A DNA stretch of 64,000 bases. It comes from an uncultured Alphaproteobacteria bacterium. GTDB taxonomy: Bacteria; Pseudomonadota; Alphaproteobacteria; UBA3830. The notes under the pieces are model-generated. The model was given only the letters and a program-made list of their open reading frames with translations. It searched no databases and was not told the origin of the DNA. Every line of letters starts with the position of its first letter. Position 1 is the first letter of the stretch. The stretch spans positions 55,931 to 119,930 of the forward strand of contig CALXQM010000018.1 of NCBI GenBank assembly GCA_944390765.1. The letters are read 5' to 3'. This document shows, one piece after another, positions 1 through 8,514 of the stretch. Made by a program: the position numbers and the translations under genes.

Positions 1-545
1 ATGTCTACATTTCTGATAAAACCTGTTCCGGTACATTTTGAGCAAGCTCCATCACTATTAAATGCGTATTCTTCAGCACCTAATCCCCAAAATTCATTTC
101 CACAATTAGGACAAATAAGTTTTAATTCTCTAGCCACATTTAAAGATGGTTCTAAATAATATCCACATGAACATCTATAACTGCCACATCTAGAATATAA
201 TAGCCTTATTGAATTTAATAATTCAGTTGATGTTCCGAATGTGCTTCTAATTCCTGGTACATTTGGTCTTTGGTGTAAAGCAAGAGCTGCTGGAATATAT
301 TCTATACTATCCACTTTTGCTTTTTCACTTTGTGTTATTCTGCGTCTAGTGTAAGTAGAAAGGGATTCTAAATATCTTCTAGACCCTTCAGAATATAATA
401 CCCCTAAAGCAAGTGAAGATTTGCCACTTCCAGAAACTCCAGAAATAGCAACAATTTTGCCTAAAGGTATATCTATATCAATATTTTTTAAATTATGTAC
501 TTTAGCGCCACGAATTTTTATACAATTTTGTTTAAAAAAATCCAT
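1..545 (-). CDS. UvrA-like ABC ATPase, class II paralog (N-terminal part)
   Basis: The gene starts at an ATG at 545 and stays open to the window edge, giving the first 181 residues. They show the UvrA N-terminal ATPase: a KIRGAKVHNLKNI opening, the Walker A GVSGSGKSS, and then two zinc-finger cysteine pairs (CPNC and CSKC). The stretch ESLSTYTRRR followed by ALALHQRPNVPGIRSTFGT is characteristic of the second class of UvrA paralogs rather than repair UvrA, which has SSYARQFL and an EQK motif here. Members of that class are linked to tolerance of DNA-binding drugs; the role here is unknown. The C-terminal half lies outside the window. Confidence 0.85.
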   Translation of the reverse strand, partial: MDFFKQNCIKIRGAKVHNLKNIDIDIPLGKIVAISGVSGSGKSSLALGVLYSEGSRRYLESLSTYTRRRITQSEKAKVDSIEYIPAALALHQRPNVPGIRSTFGTSTELLNSIRLLYSRCGSYRCSCGYYLEPSLNVARELKLICPNCGNEFWGLGAEEYAFNSDGACSKCTGTGFIRNVD

Positions 546-678
546 AATAGAATAATTATATGATAATATATACTGAGAGAGCAAGTGTTAAATAACTAGT
601 GAAAGGTTACAAAGATATAAAATCTAACACATTAATCATAAATATAAATAATGTATATAAACCATTAGGCTATCTTAA

Positions 679-1296
679 TTATAATATATTAATTTCGTCA
701 GAATTAAAATCAATTTTGTGTAAAACTTTTGCGCCATCAGCTTGCACTCTGATAGAAATATATGATTTATCAAATAAGCTTTTAAATCTAAAAAACAAAT
801 AATCACGACAACATATAGCAGTTTTAGGTATAGTGGAACATGGAGGAAAACCTGAATTCCTTATCATTAATACAAACGATAAAGTATCATGATTGTGAAG
901 TAAAATATTAAGTATAGAATTACTATATACAGGATTATCAACACCATAAATATATTGTAGAGCTGATACTTCAGAATGAAATAATGGAGAACTTTTTCCT
1001 AAAATTGAATGTTTACAAGGAATACCGACATTTGTAATATTCTGATCTGTTGTGTAAGCTTTTGCAATAAAGTTATATTGACAAATATAATGATAATTAT
1101 TCATCCTATCTTTAATGATTAAAGCAACTGTGCTCGCATGATTAATACCTACTGTTATGTCAACTACAGGAGAAAGCATATCATAAAATTCAATAACCTT
1201 ACCCGCTTTATATTGCCAACCAAGCGGAATGTTTATTTGTGCTCCAAATAAACTAACAGTACTTAAAAACAAAAATAATCTAATAAGAAAAAACAA
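679..1296 (-). CDS. Exported protein, possible deaminase-fold zinc site
   Basis: A 205-residue protein of no family I recognise, starting at a TTG codon and opening with a hydrophobic signal peptide (residues 2-19, ending SLFGAQ). Residues 107-109 are HSE and residues 151-153 are PPC, followed by a CC pair at 162-163. An HxE helix followed by a strand and PC...C is the zinc-binding pattern of the cytidine-deaminase-like superfamily, which includes exported toxins. The nine-residue gap between the cysteines is longer than the usual two to four, so the assignment is only a hypothesis. It lies 14 bases after another exported-protein gene and is probably co-transcribed with it. Confidence 0.6.
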   Translation of the reverse strand: MFFLIRLFLFLSTVSLFGAQINIPLGWQYKAGKVIEFYDMLSPVVDITVGINHASTVALIIKDRMNNYHYICQYNFIAKAYTTDQNITNVGIPCKHSILGKSSPLFHSEVSALQYIYGVDNPVYSNSILNILLHNHDTLSFVLMIRNSGFPPCSTIPKTAICCRDYLFFRFKSLFDKSYISIRVQADGAKVLHKIDFNSDEINIL

Positions 1297-1310
1297 AATT
1301 ATTCTTTCAG

Positions 1311-1814
1311 CTATATGTCCTTAAATATTGTATTCAAAAAAACAGCAGAATTGACCGGCTCTTTTTTAAGATTGTTTACATTTATTTCTACTATTGATGA
1401 TAAATAATTCCACTGCGTCCACAACTGACCTAATAAAATTACTTTTACAAAATCTTTTGCGTTATACGAAGTATCATATGGCGTATCAGTTTTTTTATAT
1501 ACATTATTAACTTTAGTATAAATCTTTTCCAATTCTTTCTGTATATTATTAACATTATCGCCTTTAAAATATAATGAATTGTTTCTTACATTTAAATTAT
1601 GAAATACCTTATTAATTTTTATGATCTTATCAGTTCCTTTTTTAAAAGAAGAATCTGCAACATTCTCAGCAATTTGAACTAAACAGTCCGGAGCATTTCC
1701 ATATTCAGCAACTAATTCTTTATTAAAAGATTCGGGTATCATTGACATTACATTACCTAGAGTGATATAGCATAAAAACAGTACTTTCTTTATCATAAAC
1801 ACAACTCCATCCAA
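1311..1814 (-). CDS. Small exported protein of unknown function
   Basis: A 167-residue protein with no recognisable family. Two starts are possible: the ATG at 1814, with GAGAGG upstream, or an internal ATG at 1796, which has GGAG eight bases upstream and gives a cleaner signal peptide (MIKKVLFLCYITLGNVMS). The mature part is rich in Asn and Lys and mostly predicted helical. It is the first gene of a two-gene unit with the possible deaminase-like gene downstream. A toxin-partner relationship is conceivable, but nothing in the sequence shows it. Confidence 0.6.
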   Translation of the reverse strand: MDGVVFMIKKVLFLCYITLGNVMSMIPESFNKELVAEYGNAPDCLVQIAENVADSSFKKGTDKIIKINKVFHNLNVRNNSLYFKGDNVNNIQKELEKIYTKVNNVYKKTDTPYDTSYNAKDFVKVILLGQLWTQWNYLSSIVEINVNNLKKEPVNSAVFLNTIFKDI

Positions 1815-1878
1815 TTAACCTCTCTATAAAGGTATCATATAAACTTATTTATCTAATTAAAATTTTACTCTAGAATTA

Positions 1879-2385
1879 CTAATTAGAATATGAATTATTA
1901 ATAGTTTTATTTCTATTCAAAAAATCTAAAGCACCTTGTAAAATATATACAGCTGCATTTTTATCTATAACTTTTTTACGTTTTTTTCGAGACATATTCG
2001 CTTGAATTAAAATATTATCAACAACACATGTAGAAAATCTCTCATCCCATCGGCAGAAAGAAACATTTATAGTATTTTTTAGTTCCAATATAAAATTTAA
2101 AACTTTTTCACATTGATGACCAGGTAATCCATTCATTTGTATGGGCCAGCCGAATATAATTGCTCCTACCTTGTAACTTTTAGAAATTTTTTGAATTTCA
2201 TCAATATCTATATAAATTTTATCTTTACGGTGAATAGTAGTAATGCCCGAAGCTATTTTCAGATTTCTATCTGAAATTGAAACACCGATATTTTTATCTC
2301 CTACATCTAACCCTAAGATTGTTTGCTTATTATTTATTAATTCCAATATGTTCAAATCTTTTAGTTCTGTTATAAAAAAATCCAC
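1879..2385 (-). CDS. ruvX: Putative pre-16S rRNA nuclease RuvX/YqgF
   Basis: RNase H-fold protein of 168 residues, slightly longer than usual because of an N-terminal extension. It shows the family landmarks: LGLDVGDKNIGVSIS (first catalytic Asp), a GWPIQMNG loop matching the family GxPxxxxG, the WDERFST motif and the C-terminal KNAAVYILQGALDF, where the family has D(k)xAAxxILQ. The family finishes the 5' end of 16S rRNA in E. coli and was earlier proposed as a Holliday-junction resolvase. It is transcribed away from the pyk region. Confidence 0.9.
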   Translation of the reverse strand: MDFFITELKDLNILELINNKQTILGLDVGDKNIGVSISDRNLKIASGITTIHRKDKIYIDIDEIQKISKSYKVGAIIFGWPIQMNGLPGHQCEKVLNFILELKNTINVSFCRWDERFSTCVVDNILIQANMSRKKRKKVIDKNAAVYILQGALDFLNRNKTINNSYSN

Positions 2386-2452
2386 GTTTTAACCCTTTAT
2401 TAAATTCATCATATATACAATGCAAATATTTTAATAGGGTGGAAACGTAGAA

Positions 2453-2659
2453 ATGTTATCAAAACAGTCTATAGATATGTTGATTGATCTGGTTGAAATA
2501 AAATTAAGCGCTATTATCGTTCAAGATAAAGATGATATTCGTGAGGTATTAAAACTAAAAAGATGTCGTAGTGAATTAATTGATTCTAAGAGATTAATAG
2601 TAAGAAATAGACATGCTAGTAATGAAAATAAAATTAATGATATAAGAACTTCTTACTAA
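2453..2659 (+). CDS. Conserved small protein upstream of pyk
   Basis: A 68-residue protein preceded by a GGGTGG element. The opening MLSKQSIDMLIDLVEIKLS and a central ...KLKRCRSEL resemble small hypothetical proteins that, as I recall, sit just before pyruvate kinase in several Alphaproteobacteria. No domain with a known function is visible and no membrane segment is present. It probably forms a unit with pyk, 115 bases downstream. Confidence 0.6.
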   Translation: MLSKQSIDMLIDLVEIKLSAIIVQDKDDIREVLKLKRCRSELIDSKRLIVRNRHASNENKINDIRTSY

Positions 2660-2773
2660 GATATTAATTTAATTATTATTTTTTTATTTAAGAGTTTTTA
2701 TATAATTAATAATATCTAGACAGAACAGAAAATAAGTTATAGGTTATTGAAAGTATTGGCTGGAGACATAAAA

Positions 2774-4162
2774 ATGAAACGTAGCGGAAAAATAGTCGCG
2801 ACTATTGGACCATCAAGTAATAGTTTAGAAGCAATAGAAAAACTATTTTTGTGTGGGGTCAATGTATTTAGATTAAATTTTTCACATGGTAGTCACGAAG
2901 GGCATAACTTTGTGTATAATGCCATTAGAAATATTGGTAAAAAACTTAATATTTGCCCTACAATTCTGGCTGACTTGCAAGGACCAAAGCTTCGTGTAGG
3001 AATATTTGAAAATGATAAGATTATATTAGAAAAAGGGGATATATTTAGACTTGATTTAGATCCTACTCCTGGTAATACTAGAAGAGTGAATCTTCCTCAT
3101 CCTGAAATTCTACAAGCTTTAACTGTTGGTACTACGTTATTACTTGATGATGGGAAATTACGTTTTGAAGTTACGTCAGCTAACGAAGCATTTGCTGAAG
3201 TCAAGGTAAAGGTAGGCGGATGTCTTTCTAATCGCAAAGGAGTAAACGTCCCTCAGGTCATGTTACCAATTCCTGCTCTTACTGAAAAAGATAAAAGAGA
3301 TTTAGATTTTGCATTAAATCTTGGTGTGGATTGGATTGCCCTATCTTTTGTTCAAAGAGTAGAAGACGTAGAACAAACCAAACAAATTATAAAAGATCGA
3401 GCTAAAGTTATGTCTAAAATTGAAAAACCTTTAGCAGTATCCGCTATTGAACCTATTGCTCAAATTTCTGATGGAATTATGGTTGCTAGAGGAGATTTAG
3501 GAGTTGAAATGAATCCAGAGGAAATTCCTTGTATCCAAAGATTAATTATTAATACTTGTCATCGACTAGGTAAGCCAGTAGTAGTTGCTACCCAAATGCT
3601 TGAGTCAATGATTGATTCTCCAAGTCCAACGAGAGCTGAAGTATCGGATATTGCGAATGCAGTATATTCGGGTGCTGATGCAACTATGCTTTCTGCAGAG
3701 TCTGCTTCAGGAAAATATCCATTTGAAGCTGTTGAGATGATGGATAAGATTATACGGACAACTGAAAAAGATCCGTCATGTATTAGAAGAATAGAAGAGG
3801 ATACTCAATTACCACATCAAACTGTTCTAGATGCCAAATGTATGTCAGCAAAAGAAATGGCTAAATTTGCTCCAGCTGCTTGTATAGTTATGTTTACGGA
3901 TTCATTTGAAAGTATTTCTAGATGTTCAAGATTAAGACCTTGTTGCCCTATTATTTTAGTAACAAGTTCAAAACAATTGGCATATAGTGCAGGAATGTTA
4001 AATGGAGTTTACTCTAAGATATCTAAAAAAGAGTTTAATATTGATAAAATTTGTAGTTCAGCGATAGCTATAGCGAAAGATTTAGGGTTCGCTTCTATTG
4101 GTGAAAATATAGTTGTAATAAATGATATTGATGATAATTCTGTACATTGTTTAAAAATATAA
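2774..4162 (+). CDS. pyk: Pyruvate kinase
   Basis: Converts phosphoenolpyruvate and ADP to pyruvate and ATP at the end of glycolysis in the cytosol. The protein opens KIVATIGPSSNS and has FRLNFSHGSH, the active-site region VMSKIEKPLA and the VARGDLGVE and ATQMLESM motifs, then a C-terminal regulatory domain. I choose the ATG at 2774 because GGAG lies eight bases upstream and it matches known N-termini; a TTG at 2747 would add nine residues. Its presence suggests lower glycolysis is retained. Confidence 0.95.
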   Translation: MKRSGKIVATIGPSSNSLEAIEKLFLCGVNVFRLNFSHGSHEGHNFVYNAIRNIGKKLNICPTILADLQGPKLRVGIFENDKIILEKGDIFRLDLDPTPGNTRRVNLPHPEILQALTVGTTLLLDDGKLRFEVTSANEAFAEVKVKVGGCLSNRKGVNVPQVMLPIPALTEKDKRDLDFALNLGVDWIALSFVQRVEDVEQTKQIIKDRAKVMSKIEKPLAVSAIEPIAQISDGIMVARGDLGVEMNPEEIPCIQRLIINTCHRLGKPVVVATQMLESMIDSPSPTRAEVSDIANAVYSGADATMLSAESASGKYPFEAVEMMDKIIRTTEKDPSCIRRIEEDTQLPHQTVLDAKCMSAKEMAKFAPAACIVMFTDSFESISRCSRLRPCCPIILVTSSKQLAYSAGMLNGVYSKISKKEFNIDKICSSAIAIAKDLGFASIGENIVVINDIDDNSVHCLKI

Positions 4163-4167
4163 ATTAG

Positions 4168-4899
4168 ATGGAGGGCTATAAAGCTTTTTTCTTTATGAAA
4201 AAATTTATTGTATTTATTTGCTTTTTATTTAGTAGTATAACGGCTGATGTAAAAAAGCCTATAGAAAATAAACAGATAAGTAAAAATATAGAGGAAAAGC
4301 AAATTGATACTGGTGATTCATTTTATGAGCATTTAAAAAATATAGATATCCCTAATGATTTTAATTTGCCTGAAATTATTTTAGGGAATGCTAATGCACC
4401 GCATACACTAATTATCTATACCTCTTTTTCCTGTCCTTTATGTCGTAAATTTCACCAAAATGAGCTTCCTAATTTAAATGAGTTTGTAAATAATGGTATT
4501 TTAAAAATTTATTTTCGTAATTATTTAGATGATATGGCTGCATTAGAATCCTCTATTTTGATGAGAGCATTTGCTGATAAAAATAATAATAAAATAGATG
4601 TTTATCAAAAAGTTTATAAAAAAATTTATGCTGAACAAGCATCTTGGTTAAAATCATCTAATCCAAGAGAATTTTTGATAAAGATGTTTAAAGATTTAGG
4701 TTTTTTAGAACAACACATTGAAGAATGCCTTAATATAAGAAGTAAAACGTATATACGCTTTGCTGCGGGACTAATGAAAGAACAGCAGAGGGCGATGCAT
4801 CAATGGAAGATAGATTCTGTTCCAGCGTTTATTCTTGATGATGAAGTTTATATAGGATTTATTTCAGCTAAAGATATTTCTAAAAAATTACACAATTAG
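4168..4899 (+). CDS. DsbA-like thioredoxin-fold oxidoreductase, exported
   Basis: A DsbA/DsbC-family periplasmic thiol oxidoreductase. The active site CPLC is at residues 89-92 of the long form, after the strand LIIYTSFS, and a cis-proline loop (DSVPAF) lies near the C-terminus. A signal peptide (MKKFIVFICFLFSSITA) starts at the internal ATG at 4195. The long form from 4168 adds nine residues, so the true start is uncertain. Such proteins introduce or shuffle disulfides in exported proteins. Adjacency to a DUF721 gene on the other strand matches a common alphaproteobacterial arrangement. Confidence 0.85.
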   Translation: MEGYKAFFFMKKFIVFICFLFSSITADVKKPIENKQISKNIEEKQIDTGDSFYEHLKNIDIPNDFNLPEIILGNANAPHTLIIYTSFSCPLCRKFHQNELPNLNEFVNNGILKIYFRNYLDDMAALESSILMRAFADKNNNKIDVYQKVYKKIYAEQASWLKSSNPREFLIKMFKDLGFLEQHIEECLNIRSKTYIRFAAGLMKEQQRAMHQWKIDSVPAFILDDEVYIGFISAKDISKKLHN

Positions 4900-4900
4900 T

Positions 4901-5194
4901 TTAGTTAGGATATTCTTGTATTACTCTTATAGCTACAAATGTTTTATTTCCTAAATAATCATTTATAGCATTTATTATTTTTAAAGAATTATGTTGTGTT
5001 TCTATAGCGCAAGTTCCTTTTACTTTAATAAGCAAGACATTGCCATTTGTCATATTAATGACTTTAACAGGTTCTGAAATTTCAGCAGTATCATTCCCTA
5101 CGATTTGTTTCCATTTTAAGAAAATATCTGAAAAAGGATAATTTTGTTTCTCACTAAATAATAAGTTCTTAACTAGGTTATCTAAAGGTTTCAT
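4901..5194 (-). CDS. DUF721 / DciA-like protein
   Basis: A protein of about 97 residues with the DUF721 signature: FLKWKQIVGNDTAEISEPVKV followed by an alternating strand region. The C-terminal residues beyond the core are absent, so it is short. DciA proteins with this domain are DnaB-helicase loaders or associated factors in bacteria lacking DnaC; that this small alphaproteobacterial version does the same is inferred. The ATG at 5194 follows the HAD gene stop by four bases; a TTG at 5206 is the alternative. Confidence 0.75.
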   Translation of the reverse strand: MKPLDNLVKNLLFSEKQNYPFSDIFLKWKQIVGNDTAEISEPVKVINMTNGNVLLIKVKGTCAIETQHNSLKIINAINDYLGNKTFVAIRVIQEYPN

Positions 5195-5198
5195 ATCA

Positions 5199-5732
5199 TC
5201 AATCAATTAGTAAATATTTCATATTCTTAAGACTTTTTATTACTTTTGAATTTGGAGAAACAACTAAACATTGTTTAGCCTTTTTCCAAACAGGAATGTC
5301 ATCGATAGAATTACCAACATAAATAAAGCCTTTATTTCCAAATACTTGTTCTAATTTTTGAGCCTTATTTTTAGCGATAAGATTGTTGTTTTGATTACTC
5401 GCAAAGACATCTGAAAAAATTTTCAAATAATCCGCAATCTGATTAGCATACTTCACTGTACTGCCTGTTGCTAAAAATAATTCATATCCTTCTCTTTTTT
5501 TAATTTTTAGAAACATCAAAAGATTATTGTTGTAATCCAATTCCGATGGAGTAATATCTATATATTGTGATATACGATATTTCGTATAAGCTATACCGTA
5601 ACATAACCAATATATCAATTTAAATATATGGATAACACCACTACTCATAAATTTTAAGGCTGTTTCTATAGAAATGTCATTTCTAATAAGCGTTCCATCT
5701 AAATCTACACAGATAGGAAGTTTTTCTTTCAT
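5199..5732 (-). CDS. HAD-family phosphatase, like the HAD half of UbiA fusions
   Basis: A 177-residue haloacid dehalogenase-fold protein. Motif I is CVDLDGTLI near residue 8, motif II is the Thr/Ser region FLATGST, Lys follows in IAKNKAQKL, and motif IV is VGNSIDDIPVW. The motif I context and size resemble the N-terminal HAD domain of alphaproteobacterial proteins that continue into a UbiA prenyltransferase. Here the reading frame stops before any membrane domain. It overlaps the grpE stop by four bases (ATGA) and is followed by DUF721, so the three are probably co-transcribed. The substrate is unknown. Confidence 0.75.
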   Translation of the reverse strand: MKEKLPICVDLDGTLIRNDISIETALKFMSSGVIHIFKLIYWLCYGIAYTKYRISQYIDITPSELDYNNNLLMFLKIKKREGYELFLATGSTVKYANQIADYLKIFSDVFASNQNNNLIAKNKAQKLEQVFGNKGFIYVGNSIDDIPVWKKAKQCLVVSPNSKVIKSLKNMKYLLID

Positions 5733-6289
5733 TTTTTGGAAACACTTACCATTGTTGGCCTTAATAATCTATCGTTATATCGATATCCTGTTTGAAGAAT
5801 TTTTACAATGGAGCCAGCAGGATGATTTTTATCTTCTACTTCACACATAGCCTGATGATATTCATGATTAAAATTATCTCCTTCGGATACTTCTATTTTG
5901 GATATTCCATATTTTTTAAATGTAGACAATAATTCCTTTTCACAAAGAGAAATTCCATCAAAATATGCCTTTAAATTTGAATCTTTTTCGACTTTTTCTT
6001 TCAATGAATCAAATCCCATGTTAATTCTTTCAAAATTATCTAATACAGAAAGTAAATCCTTTGCAAAACTTTTATTTGAGTATTTAATTGCTTCTTCTTT
6101 TTCTTTTTCAAGACGCTTTCTAGTATTCTCCATTTCTGCAGTTTTTCGTAATAATGCATCTTTTAATACAGATATCTGTTCAGTTAACTCTATAGACAAA
6201 TCTTTCTGTTCTTTATTATCTATAGCTTCTGCTTCTTCTTTTTTTTCTAAATTATCATTTTCACAGTGAATATTTTTATCTTTTGACAT
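5729..6289 (-). CDS. grpE: GrpE nucleotide exchange factor
   Basis: Co-chaperone that releases ADP from DnaK. The N-terminal half is a charged coiled coil (about residues 30-85 from the chosen start), followed by the GrpE core with LSVLDNFER and the C-terminal beta region EGDNFNHEYHQAM...GYRYNDRLLRPTMVSVSK. The ATG at 6289 is preceded by GGGAA and gives the usual length; an ATG at 6346 would add 19 residues. RpoH is encoded at 56.2 kb, but no clear heat-shock promoter is visible upstream. Confidence 0.92.
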   Translation of the reverse strand: MSKDKNIHCENDNLEKKEEAEAIDNKEQKDLSIELTEQISVLKDALLRKTAEMENTRKRLEKEKEEAIKYSNKSFAKDLLSVLDNFERINMGFDSLKEKVEKDSNLKAYFDGISLCEKELLSTFKKYGISKIEVSEGDNFNHEYHQAMCEVEDKNHPAGSIVKILQTGYRYNDRLLRPTMVSVSKK

Positions 6290-6418
6290 AACTAAATTCC
6301 CGATAATTGATGTTCTCATTTTAGAAGATATATATTTAATAATCAACCTTACAGAATACTAATTTAAATTGAACTTATTAGAGTATATGAGTATACTGCA
6401 TTAGAAATTGGAGTATAA

Positions 6419-7471
6419 ATGCGAAGTTTTTTAAACTTTATTTTTTTTAAAATCTTAAGTACAACAATATATTCGACTGTTGCTTTAACTTTTTGTGCCT
6501 GGATTATCCAATCTTCAAGATATTTAAATATTTTAAATAATACAAATATAAGTCTTGCTTATTTTTTTAAATTTACATCATTTTTATCTATAGATATTAT
6601 TGCTTTTATTCTCCCAATATCCTTATCTGTTTCAGCCGCTTTTGTTTATCATAGACTTGTGGAATCAAATCAAATTCTTGTTTTACAGTCTTCAGGTTTA
6701 GCACTTCAAAAACTAATAAAACCATTAATATATTTAGTTATTTTGTGCTCTGGATATTTATATTTGAGCGCATCTTTTATTTCTCCACTTGCTTGGCGTG
6801 AATTCAGGCAAATGGAATATAATATAAAAAACAACATACAACCACCCAATAGTGCAGGGTTAATCTTCTCAAATAGTAATTTTTCTGTCTATGCACAAAA
6901 ATATCTTGGAGATTTTTTTTTCGGTAATATATTTGTAATTGATTCTAGAAATCCTTTGAAAGGATATACATTTTTTTCAAAATTAGGAACAATAAGTAAT
7001 AATACTTTATCTCTAACGGATGGAGAACGTATAGAAATAGATTATCAAACTCATAAAAGCGCAGTTACTACTTTTAGTTCATATACATATAATCTTAGAG
7101 ATATCATTCAGACACAAAGTATAAGAAATAACCCAAATGAAAAATTTTTAAATCAACTATTAATTGATATTCCTGATAATCAGGCTAAAACTTTAGAACA
7201 AAAAGCTTTGTTTCATCAGAAAATTTTATCTCCTATACTCGCATGGGTTTTTTCATTAATCGCTTTCTTTTTAGTTGCTCTTGCACCTTATGTTAGAAAA
7301 ATTAAGTATTCTAGAATATCAATTTTAGTTGTTTTCATAATCTTAATAGAAGGGATTTTCCTATCATTAGTAAATATTTCGGTTACTAATCCATTATTTT
7401 CTTATATCAATTACGTTTTTATTATATTCATTTTGTTTCTTTCTATTATATTAGTAAAGGAACAGCAATGA
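6419..7471 (+). CDS. lptF: LPS export permease LptF
   Basis: A YjgP/YjgQ-family permease of 350 residues with six transmembrane segments, three before and three after a large periplasmic beta-jellyroll domain. The pattern FILPISLSVSAAF then ESNQILVLQSSG matches the conserved second-helix and cytoplasmic coupling region contacting LptB. With LptG and LptB it extracts LPS from the inner membrane. It overlaps lptG by four bases (ATGA), which indicates translational coupling. I assign it as F rather than G from order and sequence flavour. Confidence 0.88.
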   Translation: MRSFLNFIFFKILSTTIYSTVALTFCAWIIQSSRYLNILNNTNISLAYFFKFTSFLSIDIIAFILPISLSVSAAFVYHRLVESNQILVLQSSGLALQKLIKPLIYLVILCSGYLYLSASFISPLAWREFRQMEYNIKNNIQPPNSAGLIFSNSNFSVYAQKYLGDFFFGNIFVIDSRNPLKGYTFFSKLGTISNNTLSLTDGERIEIDYQTHKSAVTTFSSYTYNLRDIIQTQSIRNNPNEKFLNQLLIDIPDNQAKTLEQKALFHQKILSPILAWVFSLIAFFLVALAPYVRKIKYSRISILVVFIILIEGIFLSLVNISVTNPLFSYINYVFIIFILFLSIILVKEQQ

Positions 7472-8514
7472 ATAAAATTTTATTTAATTACATTTTTGTA
7501 AAACAATTAAAAACATTAATATTCGTTGCTTTCTCTATATTCAGCTTAATATTGCTTTTTGAATTTGCAGAAGTTAGTAGACAATATCCTATGACCAATG
7601 TTTTGGAATTATTATATGTTTTAAAGTTATCTATATTACGATGTCCGATTACATTTTGTGAAATTCTACACTATATATATTTTTTAACAGCTACTTTTAG
7701 TTTATGGGATTTATGTCGTTCTCATCAAATAACTATATTAAAGTCTACAGGGAAATCTCCTAGGCAAATTTTAATACCATTCATTACCTTTGCTGTAATA
7801 ATATCACTTTTTTGGCTGTTTGTTTTACATCCTATAGGTATATTATCAGAAAATATTTATAAAAGAAATACTGAAAAAACGTTAGTATCTTCATTTGAAA
7901 TGAATAATAATATTTGGATAGATTACGGAACAAACAATCAAATCATTTTTATTAAGAAATTATATAAGAGCAAATTTCATAATTTTTTTTACTTTGACAT
8001 TCATTCAAATAGAAAAATATTTGCTGAATCTGGAGAAATCAACAATAATTACCTAACTCTTACAAAAGCATCTATTTTTTATAATGATGAAATGAAATTT
8101 TTAGAAAAAATTCGTTTAGCTAACGCGATTTCTCCAAAGTTAATTAGTTTATTATCGCTACCTCCTCAAAGGCAAAACATATATTCATTATACAAAGTAC
8201 ACGAAATAAAGAAAAATGATAAGGTAAATATAAGATTATATGAATTATCACTACATAAATTACTTGCAAATTGTGTTGCTTTTTGGCTTTTTGCTATTTT
8301 TGCTGCAGTTATATGTTTTCCCATTAACAGATATAAAACAAAAGCAAATATTGCAATAAAAGTAATTGGTATAGCTTTAATTTTAAAATTTGCGAATAAT
8401 ATAATGGATTCATTAGCATATACTGGTATAACATCAGTAGTATTATCAGCCTGGGCAGCAACATTAATTTTGATGTTATTAGCTATATCTATTTTAATTT
8501 GGAAAGAAGTATGA
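7468..8514 (+). CDS. lptG: LPS export permease LptG
   Basis: Second YjgP/YjgQ permease of the LptB2FG extractor, 348 residues with the same three-plus-three membrane layout. The cytoplasmic coupling loop reads CRSHQITILKSTGKSPRQI. The periplasmic middle domain contains NNNIWIDYGTNNQI, like the LptG W-x-x-x-G stretch. The start overlaps the lptF stop and the end overlaps the start of lptD, so the three genes form a tight LPS transport operon. Confidence 0.88.
   Translation: MNKILFNYIFVKQLKTLIFVAFSIFSLILLFEFAEVSRQYPMTNVLELLYVLKLSILRCPITFCEILHYIYFLTATFSLWDLCRSHQITILKSTGKSPRQILIPFITFAVIISLFWLFVLHPIGILSENIYKRNTEKTLVSSFEMNNNIWIDYGTNNQIIFIKKLYKSKFHNFFYFDIHSNRKIFAESGEINNNYLTLTKASIFYNDEMKFLEKIRLANAISPKLISLLSLPPQRQNIYSLYKVHEIKKNDKVNIRLYELSLHKLLANCVAFWLFAIFAAVICFPINRYKTKANIAIKVIGIALILKFANNIMDSLAYTGITSVVLSAWAATLILMLLAISILIWKEV

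Noticed and set aside
599..802. 67-codon open frame on the plus strand
   Set aside because: It starts with a poor context and runs antisense into the exported protein at 679-1296, which has a signal peptide and better coding character.
5898..6269. 123-codon open frame on the plus strand
   Set aside because: It is antisense to grpE; the Ser/Phe-rich translation is what the complement of a Glu/Lys-rich coiled coil yields.
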